This document shows positions 27,400-34,912 of a stretch of 64,000 nucleotides of DNA, piece by piece. The stretch covers positions 186,001 to 250,000 of the forward strand of contig CAVSRB010000002.1 of assembly GCA_963730305.1 (NCBI GenBank). The letters run 5' to 3'. The notes under the pieces were generated by a model. The model was not told the DNA's origin. It was given only the letters and a program-made list of their open reading frames with translations, and ran no database searches. Each line of letters begins with the position of its first letter. Positions within the stretch are counted from its first letter, which is position 1. The DNA is from CAMYMQ01 sp963730305. GTDB taxonomy: Bacteria; Pseudomonadota; Alphaproteobacteria; Bin65. A program made the position numbers and the translations under genes.

Positions 27400-28623
27400 C
27401 TATTCGGCCGGCGCCTCTACCATCGGTGAGCGGCCGCGGAATGCCGTGGCGCCGATCGCGGAGACGATCGCGAGCAGCATCAGGACGGCCGCCGACAGAA
27501 ATACCCATGTCGGCGCCTTTACGTCCAGCAGGAAGCCGAAGAAGGGCGGCGCCGTCGCCCCGGCGACGCTCAGCGCGGTCGAGACGATGCCGAACACCCG
27601 GCCGCTGGCCCCGGGCGGCGAGATCGACCGCACCATCAGGTCCCGCGACGGCGAGATGATGCCGATCATGAAGCCGCCGAAGCCCATGATCGCGGCGAGC
27701 AGGATGAAGGGCAGCGGGATGAAGGCGACCAGGATCAACGATACCGCGCCCGCGGCGAAGCCGGTGGCGGCGACCATGTCGAGCCGGGTGGTCTTGTCGG
27801 CGAGGAAGCCGCCGACCAGCACGCCGATCGCGCCCGCGATCAGGAACACCGTCAGGGTCAGGTTGGCGTCGACCAGCGGCAACCCGTATTTCTCGTGCAG
27901 CGCCGACGGCATGAACTGGGCGACGCCCAGCGACACCGCTCCGACCACGAAGAAGAACAGGAACATCATCAGGATCGGCGGCGAGGTCAGCAGCCGGAAG
28001 CCCGGCACCCGCGACGCCGCCGGGCCGCCCTGGCGCCGGCCGCCGGCGGAGGTCAGGCGCGGCTGGCTGATCAGCACGAGCACGATCAGCAGGCCGACCG
28101 CCCCGGCGATCATCAGCGCGACCCGCCAATTCCAGTAATGCGCCAGCGCGCTCATCGCCAGCGGCGCCGCCGCCCAGCCGACGAAGCCGGAGAAGGTGTG
28201 GACGCTGAAAGCCCGTCCCATCAGGGCCGGCCGCACGTTGGTGCCGAGGATGGTGTAGTCGGCGGGATGGAAGACGCTGTCGCCCAGGCCGGCCAGGAAG
28301 GCGAGCCCGAGCATGGCCGGATAGACCGGGATGACGCCGATCAGCAGGATCGAGCTGGCCAGCAGGGTCATGCCGCCGATCAGCACGACGCGCCCGCCGA
28401 TCCGGTCGACCAGGATGCCCATCGGGTACTGGCCGAAGCCGGTCGCCACCGCGTAGGCGGTCAGCACGCTGCCCAGCGCGGCGAAGCTCAGCCCCAGGTC
28501 TGCCTGGATCAGCAGGAACAGCGGCGCCAGCGCGAACATGTAGAAGTGGCTGAAGAAATGCGCCGTGCACACCAGCCCGATCACCGCGACGTCGCGGCGC
28601 GGTCCGGTGTCTTCCGCAGTCAT
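27400..28623 (-). CDS. MFS transporter
   Basis: A 407-residue major facilitator with twelve predicted membrane helices. The loop 2-3 signature GILVDRIGGRVVLIGG fits the family, and loop 8-9 has a weaker copy, GGFLADKTTRLD. The start at 28623 (MTAEDTGPRR) is chosen because it gives a normal short N terminus; a longer start at 28716 would overlap the upstream gene. It lies between the acyl-CoA synthetase and the MetE-like gene on one strand, so it probably imports the substrate of this cluster or exports a product. Confidence 0.87.
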   Translation of the reverse strand: MTAEDTGPRRDVAVIGLVCTAHFFSHFYMFALAPLFLLIQADLGLSFAALGSVLTAYAVATGFGQYPMGILVDRIGGRVVLIGGMTLLASSILLIGVIPVYPAMLGLAFLAGLGDSVFHPADYTILGTNVRPALMGRAFSVHTFSGFVGWAAAPLAMSALAHYWNWRVALMIAGAVGLLIVLVLISQPRLTSAGGRRQGGPAASRVPGFRLLTSPPILMMFLFFFVVGAVSLGVAQFMPSALHEKYGLPLVDANLTLTVFLIAGAIGVLVGGFLADKTTRLDMVAATGFAAGAVSLILVAFIPLPFILLAAIMGFGGFMIGIISPSRDLMVRSISPPGASGRVFGIVSTALSVAGATAPPFFGFLLDVKAPTWVFLSAAVLMLLAIVSAIGATAFRGRSPMVEAPAE

Positions 28624-28699
28624 GGTTTCCGTCGCGCCGATGATGTCTTCTCCCGTTACGGTCGTTACGGCCGTTGCGTCGGAGCGCGCCGCAACCCGC

Positions 28700-29731
28700 T
28701 CAGGTCGACGCGCCATCCTCCTTTATCACTTCCGCGTGCAGCCGCAACAGGGGGGCGATCTGGTTATCTGCCATGCGCCCGAAGCCGCACTCCGCCGCGA
28801 TTCCGAAGCGCGCGCGGTGGGGCAGGGCGGCGGCGATCCGGCGGCGCGCGCCCTCGACGCCGTCCTCGTGGTGGACCAGGCCGAGATAGAGCTCGGTCTC
28901 CGGCGCGAGGGCGAGGTCGTCGAGCGGGGCGAAATAGGCGTCGTCGTCGCGCTCGACCGGCACCGGCACGTGGATCCAGTCGATCCGGCGGCGCACCGAG
29001 CGGGCGATCGCGTTCGCGGTCCACACCAGCTTGCCCAGGTCCTCGGGCTCCTTCCAGTGGCGGTCGTTCATGCTGCCGTAGCAGAGGTGGTAGCCGAGCT
29101 CGACACCCTCGGGCACCGCGTCGCCGAGCCTGGCGAGCCGCTCGATCAGCACCGTGTCGGGGTCGGCCAGCGGGGTCGGGAAGACGCGCTCGAACAGGCT
29201 CATCTCGGTGGCGACGTCCCACTGGATCGCCAGATCGTTTGCCGGGATCGCGGCGGCGATGTCGGCCAGCTCGTCGAGCATCGCCCGCTCGTAGACCGGG
29301 TAGACCGCCTCCTGCGAATCATAGGCGACGAAGGAATAGACCGGCGCGTAGGGGGTCGGCAGGCAGACCTGGAAGCGGGCGTCGGCGCGGAAGCCGCCGG
29401 CGGCCTTTCGTTCGGCAAATCGGCGGTAGGAGGCGATCGCCTCGTCGGCGAAGCCGAGCGGGCGGAAATCGAGATCGCCCGCCGACGCGCCCGGCTCGAG
29501 CGTCAACGGCGGGCGGAGCTGGTAGCTCCGTTCGCGCTCGGCGGTCGGTGTCAGCGCTGCCTGGCGCGCGAAGATCGGCCCCTGCCACGCGATCCAGGTG
29601 GCGCGCACGCCGGTCTCGCCGTCCGGCACCCGGCACAGGTCGGCGCCCAGCGCATCGCTCACGGCGTCGAAGACGGCGTCGGCGTCGGCCAGCGGGATGC
29701 TCCCGCACAGAAGGACGGGGCGTGTCGGCAT
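28700..29731 (-). CDS. MetE/UROD-superfamily protein with methionine-synthase zinc ligands
   Basis: A 343-residue barrel protein related to the catalytic half of cobalamin-independent methionine synthase. The zinc ligand motif H-x-C is present as His215 and Cys217 (GYHLCYGSMND), and the later cysteine as Cys315 (AAECGFGRM). Conserved acids are seen in PDGETG near the N terminus. The N-terminal half of MetE is missing, so it probably transfers a methyl or alkyl group from a cluster-specific substrate to a thiol. The ribosome site AAGGAGAG precedes the ATG. It is the first gene of the minus-strand catabolic unit, divergent from the Rieske unit. Confidence 0.75.
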   Translation of the reverse strand: MPTRPVLLCGSIPLADADAVFDAVSDALGADLCRVPDGETGVRATWIAWQGPIFARQAALTPTAERERSYQLRPPLTLEPGASAGDLDFRPLGFADEAIASYRRFAERKAAGGFRADARFQVCLPTPYAPVYSFVAYDSQEAVYPVYERAMLDELADIAAAIPANDLAIQWDVATEMSLFERVFPTPLADPDTVLIERLARLGDAVPEGVELGYHLCYGSMNDRHWKEPEDLGKLVWTANAIARSVRRRIDWIHVPVPVERDDDAYFAPLDDLALAPETELYLGLVHHEDGVEGARRRIAAALPHRARFGIAAECGFGRMADNQIAPLLRLHAEVIKEDGAST

Positions 29732-29785
29732 CGGGCATCTCTCCTTGGTCGCGTCGGGACGGGATAGAGGATTTCGGGGGTGTCG

Positions 29786-29814
29786 TTGACAAGATATATA
29801 GGGTCCTATATAAA
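29786..29814 (+). promoter_or_regulatory. Sigma-70 promoter with overlapping 18-bp palindrome
   Basis: TTGACA (29786-29791) and TATAAA (29809-29814) are spaced by exactly 17 bases, a near-consensus promoter for the Rieske unit. Within the spacer and -10 box lies the perfect palindrome TATATAGG-GT-CCTATATA (29795-29812). A protein bound there would block RNA polymerase. The MarR-family gene at 31536 is the obvious candidate repressor; that pairing is inferred. Confidence 0.85.
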
Positions 29815-29866
29815 TTGGCAATCGCACGCAGGCGCACCGCCGCCACCGACCACGGGAGGAAGCCCC

Positions 29867-30223
29867 TTGGCGCAGAAGCCCCGGCTCGAAGACCTCGACA
29901 ACGAGACCATCCTGCTCACCGTCGTGCTGCGGCACGACCAGTCGATGGACATCGAGGAGCAGCAGGCCCGGCTCGGCAAGTCCGGCTGGTGGGAAGCCTT
30001 CCCGCCCGAAGGCGTCGAGATCGTGAGCTGGAACGTGGTCATGGGCATCGGCCAGATCGCCACGCTCAGGCTGCCGCCGCGGCTGCTCAACCACGTCAAC
30101 GTCGCGCTCGAACGCAGCGCCTGGGGCGTGTTCCGGACCGAGGTCTACCCGACCTACGACTTCACCAAGGTGCGCGAGCGGCTGACCCGCCAGTGGCGCG
30201 AGCGCGCGGAGGACGAGAAATGA
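29867..30223 (+). CDS. Small conserved protein of the Rieske unit
   Basis: I do not recognise the family. The preferred start is TTG at 29867 with GGGAGGAA a few bases upstream, giving 118 residues; an upstream ATG at 29780 lies before the promoter -35 box and is therefore unlikely. The protein is soluble and rather aromatic, with WWEAFPPEGVEIVSWNVVMG and LPPRLLNHVNVALERSAWG. Its stop overlaps the next start (ATGA), so it is translationally coupled with the next gene. An accessory role in the oxygenase system is inferred from position. Confidence 0.72.
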   Translation: MAQKPRLEDLDNETILLTVVLRHDQSMDIEEQQARLGKSGWWEAFPPEGVEIVSWNVVMGIGQIATLRLPPRLLNHVNVALERSAWGVFRTEVYPTYDFTKVRERLTRQWRERAEDEK

Positions 30224-30444
30224 AGCAGAAGCCTTTGTACATGGAGCCGGTCCAGGCGCAGACCGCGCCGCCGACCGACTACGAGAACAAGCTGGGCGAC
30301 GCGCTCGAGGCCGCCTTCGCCGACGGCATCACGGAGCTGGACCCGCTGGTGGCGCGGCTCAACGAGGTGGGCGTCCGCGCGCCCAACGGCGCGGCGTGGA
30401 CGCCGGCGCTGTTCGAATCCGAGATCAAGCGGCTGGGGGCCTGA
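30220..30444 (+). CDS. Recombinase-like helix domain small protein
   Basis: A 74-residue protein starting at an ATGA overlap with the previous gene. The C-terminal half (LNEVGVRAPNGAAWTPALFESEIKRL) resembles the helical segment seen in serine recombinases, and such small proteins occur beside ring-hydroxylating oxygenases. There is no recombinase catalytic domain, so it is not a recombinase. It may help assemble or regulate the oxygenase. Function is unknown. Confidence 0.65.
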   Translation: MKQKPLYMEPVQAQTAPPTDYENKLGDALEAAFADGITELDPLVARLNEVGVRAPNGAAWTPALFESEIKRLGA

Positions 30445-30448
30445 GACG

Positions 30449-31531
30449 ATGGCGTTGGCGGCAGTCGAGACGAACACCGAGAGCGGCCCGACCGCCGAGC
30501 AGGTCGACCGCTATCTCCTGTTGGGCCTGCGCAACCGCTGGTGCGCGGTCTATCCCTCGCACATGGTCACCGACAAGCCGGTCGGCACCCAGCGGATGGG
30601 CGAGCGGCTGGTGCTGTGGCGCGACAGCGCGGGCGTCGTCCATGTCCAGGAGGACCGCTGCCCCCACCGGGGCGCGCCGATGTCGCTCGGCCGCCACCTC
30701 GGCGACCGGCTGGCCTGCTGGTATCACGGCGTCGAGGTCGGCCCCGACGGCACCGTGCTCTCCGTGCCCGGCCAGCCCGGATGCAAGATGGAGGGCGCCA
30801 AGGAGGTCAAGACCTATCCCTCGCAGGAGGTCAAGGGCGTGATCTTCGCCTGGTTCGGCGACGCGCTGCACCCGGACCCGGTCGACTACGCGCCGCCGGC
30901 GCAGCTCGCCGACACCGACACCTACGAGACCTTCCTGTGCTTCGCCGAGTGGGAGACGCCCTGGCGCTATCTCTACGACAACAACATCGATCCGATGCAC
31001 GGCGCCTACCTCCACGCCCAGTCGCACTCGATGGCGCGCGGCGAGAAGGAGGCCAAGTTCAAGACCCGCAAGACCGATACCGGCTTCGTGTTCGAGAAGG
31101 TCACCCAGCGCGACACCAACTTCGACTGGAGCGAGTTCTGCGACACCGGCGCGATCTATTGCCGGCTGGAGATCCCCTATCCGGCGACCGGCGGTCCGGG
31201 CGGAAACTTCGGCATCATCTTCCACGCCACCCCGATCGACGAGAACACCAGCGCCTGTTTCTTCTGGCGGTTCCGTAAGGTCAGCGGCTGGCAGCGCGAC
31301 GTCTGGCGCTTCCTCTACAAGAACCGGCTGGAGGCCCGCCACTGGGCGGTGCTCGAGCAGGACCGCGAGATGCTGGAGGCGTTCGACCCGAACGCCGACC
31401 AGCGCGAGATCCTCTATTCCCACGACGGCGGGGTGGTCCAGCTCCGGCGCACGATCCGGGCCGAGGCGCGCGCCCAGCTCGCCGCGCTGATGGCCGCGGG
31501 CAAGGCGCCGCCCGCCGTGGCCGCGGACTGA
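30449..31531 (+). CDS. Rieske ring-hydroxylating oxygenase, alpha-type
   Basis: A 360-residue oxygenase of the Rieske non-heme iron family. The [2Fe-2S] ligands are Cys71, His73, Cys90 and His93 (CPHRG and CWYHG). The mononuclear iron site has Asp181, His184 and His189 in NNIDPMHGAYLHAQSH. The length and single-subunit context fit the group of monooxygenase/demethylase enzymes such as vanillate or dicamba demethylase rather than alpha-beta dioxygenases; no beta subunit is nearby. No dedicated ferredoxin or reductase gene is evident beside it. It starts four bases after the preceding stop. Confidence 0.93.
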   Translation: MALAAVETNTESGPTAEQVDRYLLLGLRNRWCAVYPSHMVTDKPVGTQRMGERLVLWRDSAGVVHVQEDRCPHRGAPMSLGRHLGDRLACWYHGVEVGPDGTVLSVPGQPGCKMEGAKEVKTYPSQEVKGVIFAWFGDALHPDPVDYAPPAQLADTDTYETFLCFAEWETPWRYLYDNNIDPMHGAYLHAQSHSMARGEKEAKFKTRKTDTGFVFEKVTQRDTNFDWSEFCDTGAIYCRLEIPYPATGGPGGNFGIIFHATPIDENTSACFFWRFRKVSGWQRDVWRFLYKNRLEARHWAVLEQDREMLEAFDPNADQREILYSHDGGVVQLRRTIRAEARAQLAALMAAGKAPPAVAAD

Positions 31532-31535
31532 CCCC

Positions 31536-32030
31536 GTGGCCGCCGCCCCGGTTTCTGCCGGAGGGCCCGCCGCGGCCGGCTACGACCGCGAGCAATCGGC
31601 CGGCTACCTGGTGACCCTGGCGAGCCGGCTGTTCGCCGGCGTGCTGCGCGACCGGCTCGCGGACATGAACGTGACCCCGGCCCAGGTGCCGATCATCCTG
31701 TGGCTCCATGACCAGGACGGCCTGACCCAGAAGGACCTGTGCGAGCGGGCCAGCATCGAGCAGCCGTCGGCCGCCGAGATGCTGGCGCGGATGGAACGGC
31801 TCGGCCACGTCAGCCGCACCCGCGATCCCGATGACGGCCGCCGCTTCCGCTATCACCTGACGCCGTCCGCCCGCGCCCGGGCCGATGCGCTCAAGGCCGA
31901 CGCCACCGCCGGCAACGCCATCGCCCTGGCCGGCGTGGCGGAGGCCGATACCGAGGTCTTCCTCGCGGTGCTGCACCGCGTGATCGACAACCTCGCCGCC
32001 TCGGCGAGCGAGCGGCGGTCGGCGGCCTGA
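31536..32030 (+). CDS. MarR-family transcriptional regulator
   Basis: A 164-residue winged-helix regulator with a GTG start five bases after the Rieske stop. The DNA-binding part is visible in LTQKDLCERASIEQPSAAEM followed by LARMERLGHVSRTRDPDDGR, the wing typical of MarR. MarR proteins usually release DNA on binding phenolic or aromatic ligands. It probably controls its own operon through the palindrome at 29795-29812. Confidence 0.9.
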   Translation: MAAAPVSAGGPAAAGYDREQSAGYLVTLASRLFAGVLRDRLADMNVTPAQVPIILWLHDQDGLTQKDLCERASIEQPSAAEMLARMERLGHVSRTRDPDDGRRFRYHLTPSARARADALKADATAGNAIALAGVAEADTEVFLAVLHRVIDNLAASASERRSAA

Positions 32031-32082
32031 GGTTGACAGTGGCGCCCGCCGAGGCCAAGATCATTTCTGATTTGGAACGATG

Positions 32083-32096
32083 TTTTGTATACGAAA
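32083..32096. promoter_or_regulatory. GTATAC-centred palindrome upstream of the dehalogenase-like unit
   Basis: TTTTGTATACGAAA is a near-perfect palindrome centred on GTATAC, in a locally AT-rich gap between the MarR gene and the 69-residue protein. It is placed as an operator for the following two genes would be. GntR- and TetR-type regulators use sites of this form; none is certain. Confidence 0.45.
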
Positions 32097-32152
32097 CAAA
32101 TACGAAGCAATCGTCCCGAAGCGGCGACGGCAGGAGCTGAGGCGGAGCGCAG

Positions 32153-32362
32153 ATGCCGACGATCGACGAACGCTTTCACGTCTTCCAGGGCGGCTGGCGC
32201 GCGCGGCTGTCGCGGGACGTGCGCCTGCTGCGCTTCATGGCCACGATCATGTGGCAGTGGATCGTCGGCGGCGGCAAGGTGCGCAAGGCCTATCGCCGGG
32301 CGGTCGCCGAACACGAGACCTTCTACATCGACCGGCTCGCCGGCCGCGGGAAATACGACTGA
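32153..32362 (+). CDS. Small basic protein before the dehalogenase-like gene
   Basis: A 69-residue protein, not recognised. It has an amphipathic hydrophobic stretch (LLRFMATIMWQWIVGGGKV) that could be a short membrane contact, flanked by Arg-rich segments. Its stop overlaps the start of the dehalogenase-like gene by one base (TGATG), so the two are translationally coupled. In dehalogenase operons a small membrane anchor (RdhB) is common, but this protein does not have the RdhB form. A partner or anchor role is a guess. Confidence 0.6.
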   Translation: MPTIDERFHVFQGGWRARLSRDVRLLRFMATIMWQWIVGGGKVRKAYRRAVAEHETFYIDRLAGRGKYD

Positions 32363-33366
32363 TGCGTCTGCACGACGTCCCGCCGGCCGACTACGCCTTC
32401 GCCTATCGCGAGCCGCCGCGCTCGGGCAACGAGATCAACGGCCTCGGCGAGACCGAGCGGCGCCGGCCGACCTCGGTGTTCCACGGCACCGGCGGCGAGG
32501 TGCTCGACTGGAGCGCGCTCGACCGGCTGTTCGTCGCCCTCAATACCTGGAGCGCGATGTGGCAGTCGGTGAAGAATCTGTGGGTCCTGCGCAACGCCGA
32601 CGGCCCGGTGGCGGAACGCCGCGCGCCGGCCGACGATCCCGCGGCGATGGCCGAGGCGATCAAGGCCAAGGGCCGTGAATTCGGGGCCGACCTGGTCGGG
32701 GTCACGCCGCTGGCCGAGGAGCACGTCTTCGAGGGCCGCGATATTCCCTACGCGACCGCCATCTGCCTCGGCTTCGCGATGGACCGCGAGGCGATGCTGA
32801 CCGTGCCGAAGAAGCGCGCCAACCGCGAGGTGATGCGGTCCTACGTCCGGTCGTCCCAGACCGCGGTCAAGCTGGCGGCGCACATTCGCTCGCTCGGCTG
32901 GCCGGCGCGGGCGTACGGGCTCAACTGCAACGACATCCAGCAGCTGCCGCTGGCGATCAACGCCGGGCTGGGGGAACTGGGCAAGCACGGCTCGCTGATC
33001 TGCCTCGACCACGGCTCGAACCTGCGCCTGTCGACGGTGCTGACCGACCTGCCGCTGGCCTATGACGCGCCGATCGACATCGGCGTCGACGACCTGTGCC
33101 TGAGCTGCCGGCGGTGCAGCACGGACTGCCCGCCCGCCGCCATCAGCGACGCCAAGCAGATGGTCCGCGGCACGACCAAGTGGTACGTCGACTTCGACAA
33201 GTGCGCCCCGTACTTCACCAAGACCTGGGGCTGCGGCATCTGCGTCGAGGTCTGCCCGTGGAGCGAGCCGGGCCAGGGCCCGCGGCTTTCCGAGAAACTG
33301 TTGTCCAAGCGCAAGAGCGGCGGCGCCGGTTCACGCCGCCCGCGGCGTGCGCGCACCGCGGCCTAA
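32362..33366 (+). CDS. Soluble reductive-dehalogenase-like 4Fe-4S protein
   Basis: A 334-residue protein with the C-terminal layout of reductive dehalogenase catalytic subunits. NAGLGELGKHGSLI and LRLSTVLTDLPL match the cobalamin-domain end of RdhA, and two Fe-S motifs follow: Cys246, 249, 252, 256 and Cys281, 291, 294, 298. QueG (epoxyqueuosine reductase) is the other relative, but the spacing around CAPYFTKTWGCGICVEVCPW is more RdhA-like. There is no Tat signal and no fused reductase domain, so it would be cytoplasmic. A paralogue lies at 55548. Activity on halogenated substrates is unproven. Confidence 0.75.
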   Translation: MRLHDVPPADYAFAYREPPRSGNEINGLGETERRRPTSVFHGTGGEVLDWSALDRLFVALNTWSAMWQSVKNLWVLRNADGPVAERRAPADDPAAMAEAIKAKGREFGADLVGVTPLAEEHVFEGRDIPYATAICLGFAMDREAMLTVPKKRANREVMRSYVRSSQTAVKLAAHIRSLGWPARAYGLNCNDIQQLPLAINAGLGELGKHGSLICLDHGSNLRLSTVLTDLPLAYDAPIDIGVDDLCLSCRRCSTDCPPAAISDAKQMVRGTTKWYVDFDKCAPYFTKTWGCGICVEVCPWSEPGQGPRLSEKLLSKRKSGGAGSRRPRRARTAA

Positions 33367-33430
33367 GCCGGGGCGCGCCGGGAGGTACCCGATAAGTGAA
33401 ATCGGTTCGATAAACGATTGGGAGTAGGTC

Positions 33431-34420
33431 ATGAACATTTTCGCAAAGACACGGAAGTACGCCGTCGCGGCGGCCGTCGCGTCGGCGGTCGCCTTGGCGG
33501 GCGGCAGCGCCTCCGCGCTGGAAAAGGTCAACTACCTGGTGCCGGCGCCGGTCTTCCTGCCGGCGTTCGCGCCGTGGGTGCTGGCCAAGCATCTCGGCTA
33601 CTACAAGGCCGCGGGCTATGACGTCACCTTCGTGCGCGCCCAGGGCGGCGTCGACGTCGCCAAGCAGGTCGGCGTCGGCAACGCGCCGGTCGGCGGCGGC
33701 ATCGGCGACACGCCGATCATCGTCCGCGCCAACGGCGTTCCGGTCCGTTCGGCGGCGCTGCTCGGGGGCGGCGCGCTGATGGTCCTGGTCGCCCGCGCCG
33801 ACCGCGGCATCAAGTCGCCCAAGGACCTCAAGGGCAAGACGGTGACCGTGCTGTCCTACCAGGACACCACCTACTACGCCCTGCTCGGCACCCTGGCGAG
33901 CGTCGGGCTGACCAAGGACGACGTCAAGATCCTGGCGGTCGGACCGCGCAACGTCCCCGGCTTCGTCATCGCCGGCAAGGCCGACGCCTGCGCCTGCGTT
34001 CCGGACTGGGAGATCTACGTCAAGCTCGGTCTCAAGGGTAAGGTCGTATCGATGCCGTCGCAGAAATACTTCCCGTCGATGGCCCAGGCGATCCTGACCT
34101 CGGACAAGATGATGAAGGAGCGGCCGAAGCTGGTTAAGGCCATGGTCCAGGGCACGCTCAAGGCCGTGAAATTCATGATGGATCACCCCGCCAAGGCGGC
34201 GGCGGAATACGTCAAGGCCGTGCCCATGCACAAGGGCAAGGAAAAGCTGATGACGGCGATCTTCAAGAACTTCACCAAGCGGACCTACGCGGGCCAGAAG
34301 GTGCTGGGCATGAACGATCCGGCGCGCCTCGAGAAGCTTCAGGACTTCTACCTGAAGGAGGGGATCATCCGTAAGAAGACCCCGGTCGCGGACCTCTACA
34401 CCAACGCCTTCGTCAAATAG
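33431..34420 (+). CDS. ABC-type substrate-binding protein (SsuA/NMT1-like)
   Basis: A 329-residue periplasmic binding protein. The signal peptide covers about 1-30 (ends SASALE). The NMT1/SsuA-like fold shows in YLVPAPVFLPAFAPWVLAKH, GGIGDTPIIVRANGVP and DLKGKTVTVLSYQDTTYYAL. Such proteins bind sulfonates, nitriles, pyrimidines or aromatic acids. No permease or ATPase gene is adjacent, so it is an orphan in this window. The ribosome site GGGAGTAGG precedes the ATG. Its place after the Rieske/dehalogenase genes suggests it captures a substrate for them. Confidence 0.88.
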   Translation: MNIFAKTRKYAVAAAVASAVALAGGSASALEKVNYLVPAPVFLPAFAPWVLAKHLGYYKAAGYDVTFVRAQGGVDVAKQVGVGNAPVGGGIGDTPIIVRANGVPVRSAALLGGGALMVLVARADRGIKSPKDLKGKTVTVLSYQDTTYYALLGTLASVGLTKDDVKILAVGPRNVPGFVIAGKADACACVPDWEIYVKLGLKGKVVSMPSQKYFPSMAQAILTSDKMMKERPKLVKAMVQGTLKAVKFMMDHPAKAAAEYVKAVPMHKGKEKLMTAIFKNFTKRTYAGQKVLGMNDPARLEKLQDFYLKEGIIRKKTPVADLYTNAFVK

Positions 34421-34435
34421 GGCGGCGTTGGCCCG

Positions 34436-34466
34436 CCCCCGAAGACCGCATCGCGGTCTTCGGGGG
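34436..34466 (+). terminator. Strong hairpin after the binding-protein gene
   Basis: CCCCCGAAGACCGC (34436-34449) pairs with GCGGTCTTCGGGGG (34453-34466) around an ATC loop. The stem is perfect over 14 bases. There is no T-run, so it may act as a Rho-independent-like stop of weaker kind or as an mRNA 3' stabiliser. Confidence 0.7.
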
Positions 34467-34572
34467 CTGCCGATCTTGACCGGTCACGGGGGCCATCGGA
34501 GCATCGGTGCAAGGCTGTCGCAGCGTTTGCGATAGCCGGCAGGGGGCGCCGGGCTGGAGGATCGGAGCGGGG

Positions 34573-34888
34573 ATGACGATGACGGCCGCAACGGTGCGCA
34601 GATTCGTCGCCGCGGGGTGCATCGCTGCCGCCGCGGCCGGCGCCGGCACGGCCGGGGCGGACGACCGTTACGGCTATCGCCTGCATGACGGTAATCGCAA
34701 GCTCTTCGGCGGGCCGTCCCAAGCTCTTCGGCGGGCCGACTGGGGTCAACATCTATCCCAAGCAGCCTTACGCCAGCCCGCTCTATCAGCGGCCCAAGCC
34801 CGACTACACCCCGAACTGGAAACCGGCGCCCGGCACGAATCCGCTTTCGGAACCGCGCCGCGACCTGCGGCCGTGGCGGCCGCGCTGA
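34573..34888 (+). pseudogene. Small secreted protein broken by a 22-bp duplication
   Basis: The first half reads as a signal peptide (MTMTAATVRRFVAAGCIAAA to GAGTAGA) and DDRYGYRLHDGNRKLFGGP. The second half, in another frame, reads TGVNIYPKQPYASPLYQRP and on to RDLRPWRPR. Between them a 22-bp segment beginning AAGCTCTTCGGCGGGCCG is present twice in tandem (34699-34720 and from 34721). Removing one copy joins the halves into a 97-residue protein and makes the length a multiple of three. The duplication therefore breaks the gene. The family is not recognised. Confidence 0.7.
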
Positions 34889-34912
34889 CCTCGTGACCAC
34901 AGGAGACGCAGC

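Noticed and set aside
29780..29866. An upstream ATG start for the first gene of the Rieske unit.
   Set aside because: It lies before the -35 box of the promoter at 29786, so it would not be on the transcript.
33380..33430. Short inverted AATCG/CGATT repeat before the binding-protein gene.
   Set aside because: The arms are only five bases and the sequence could pair by chance.
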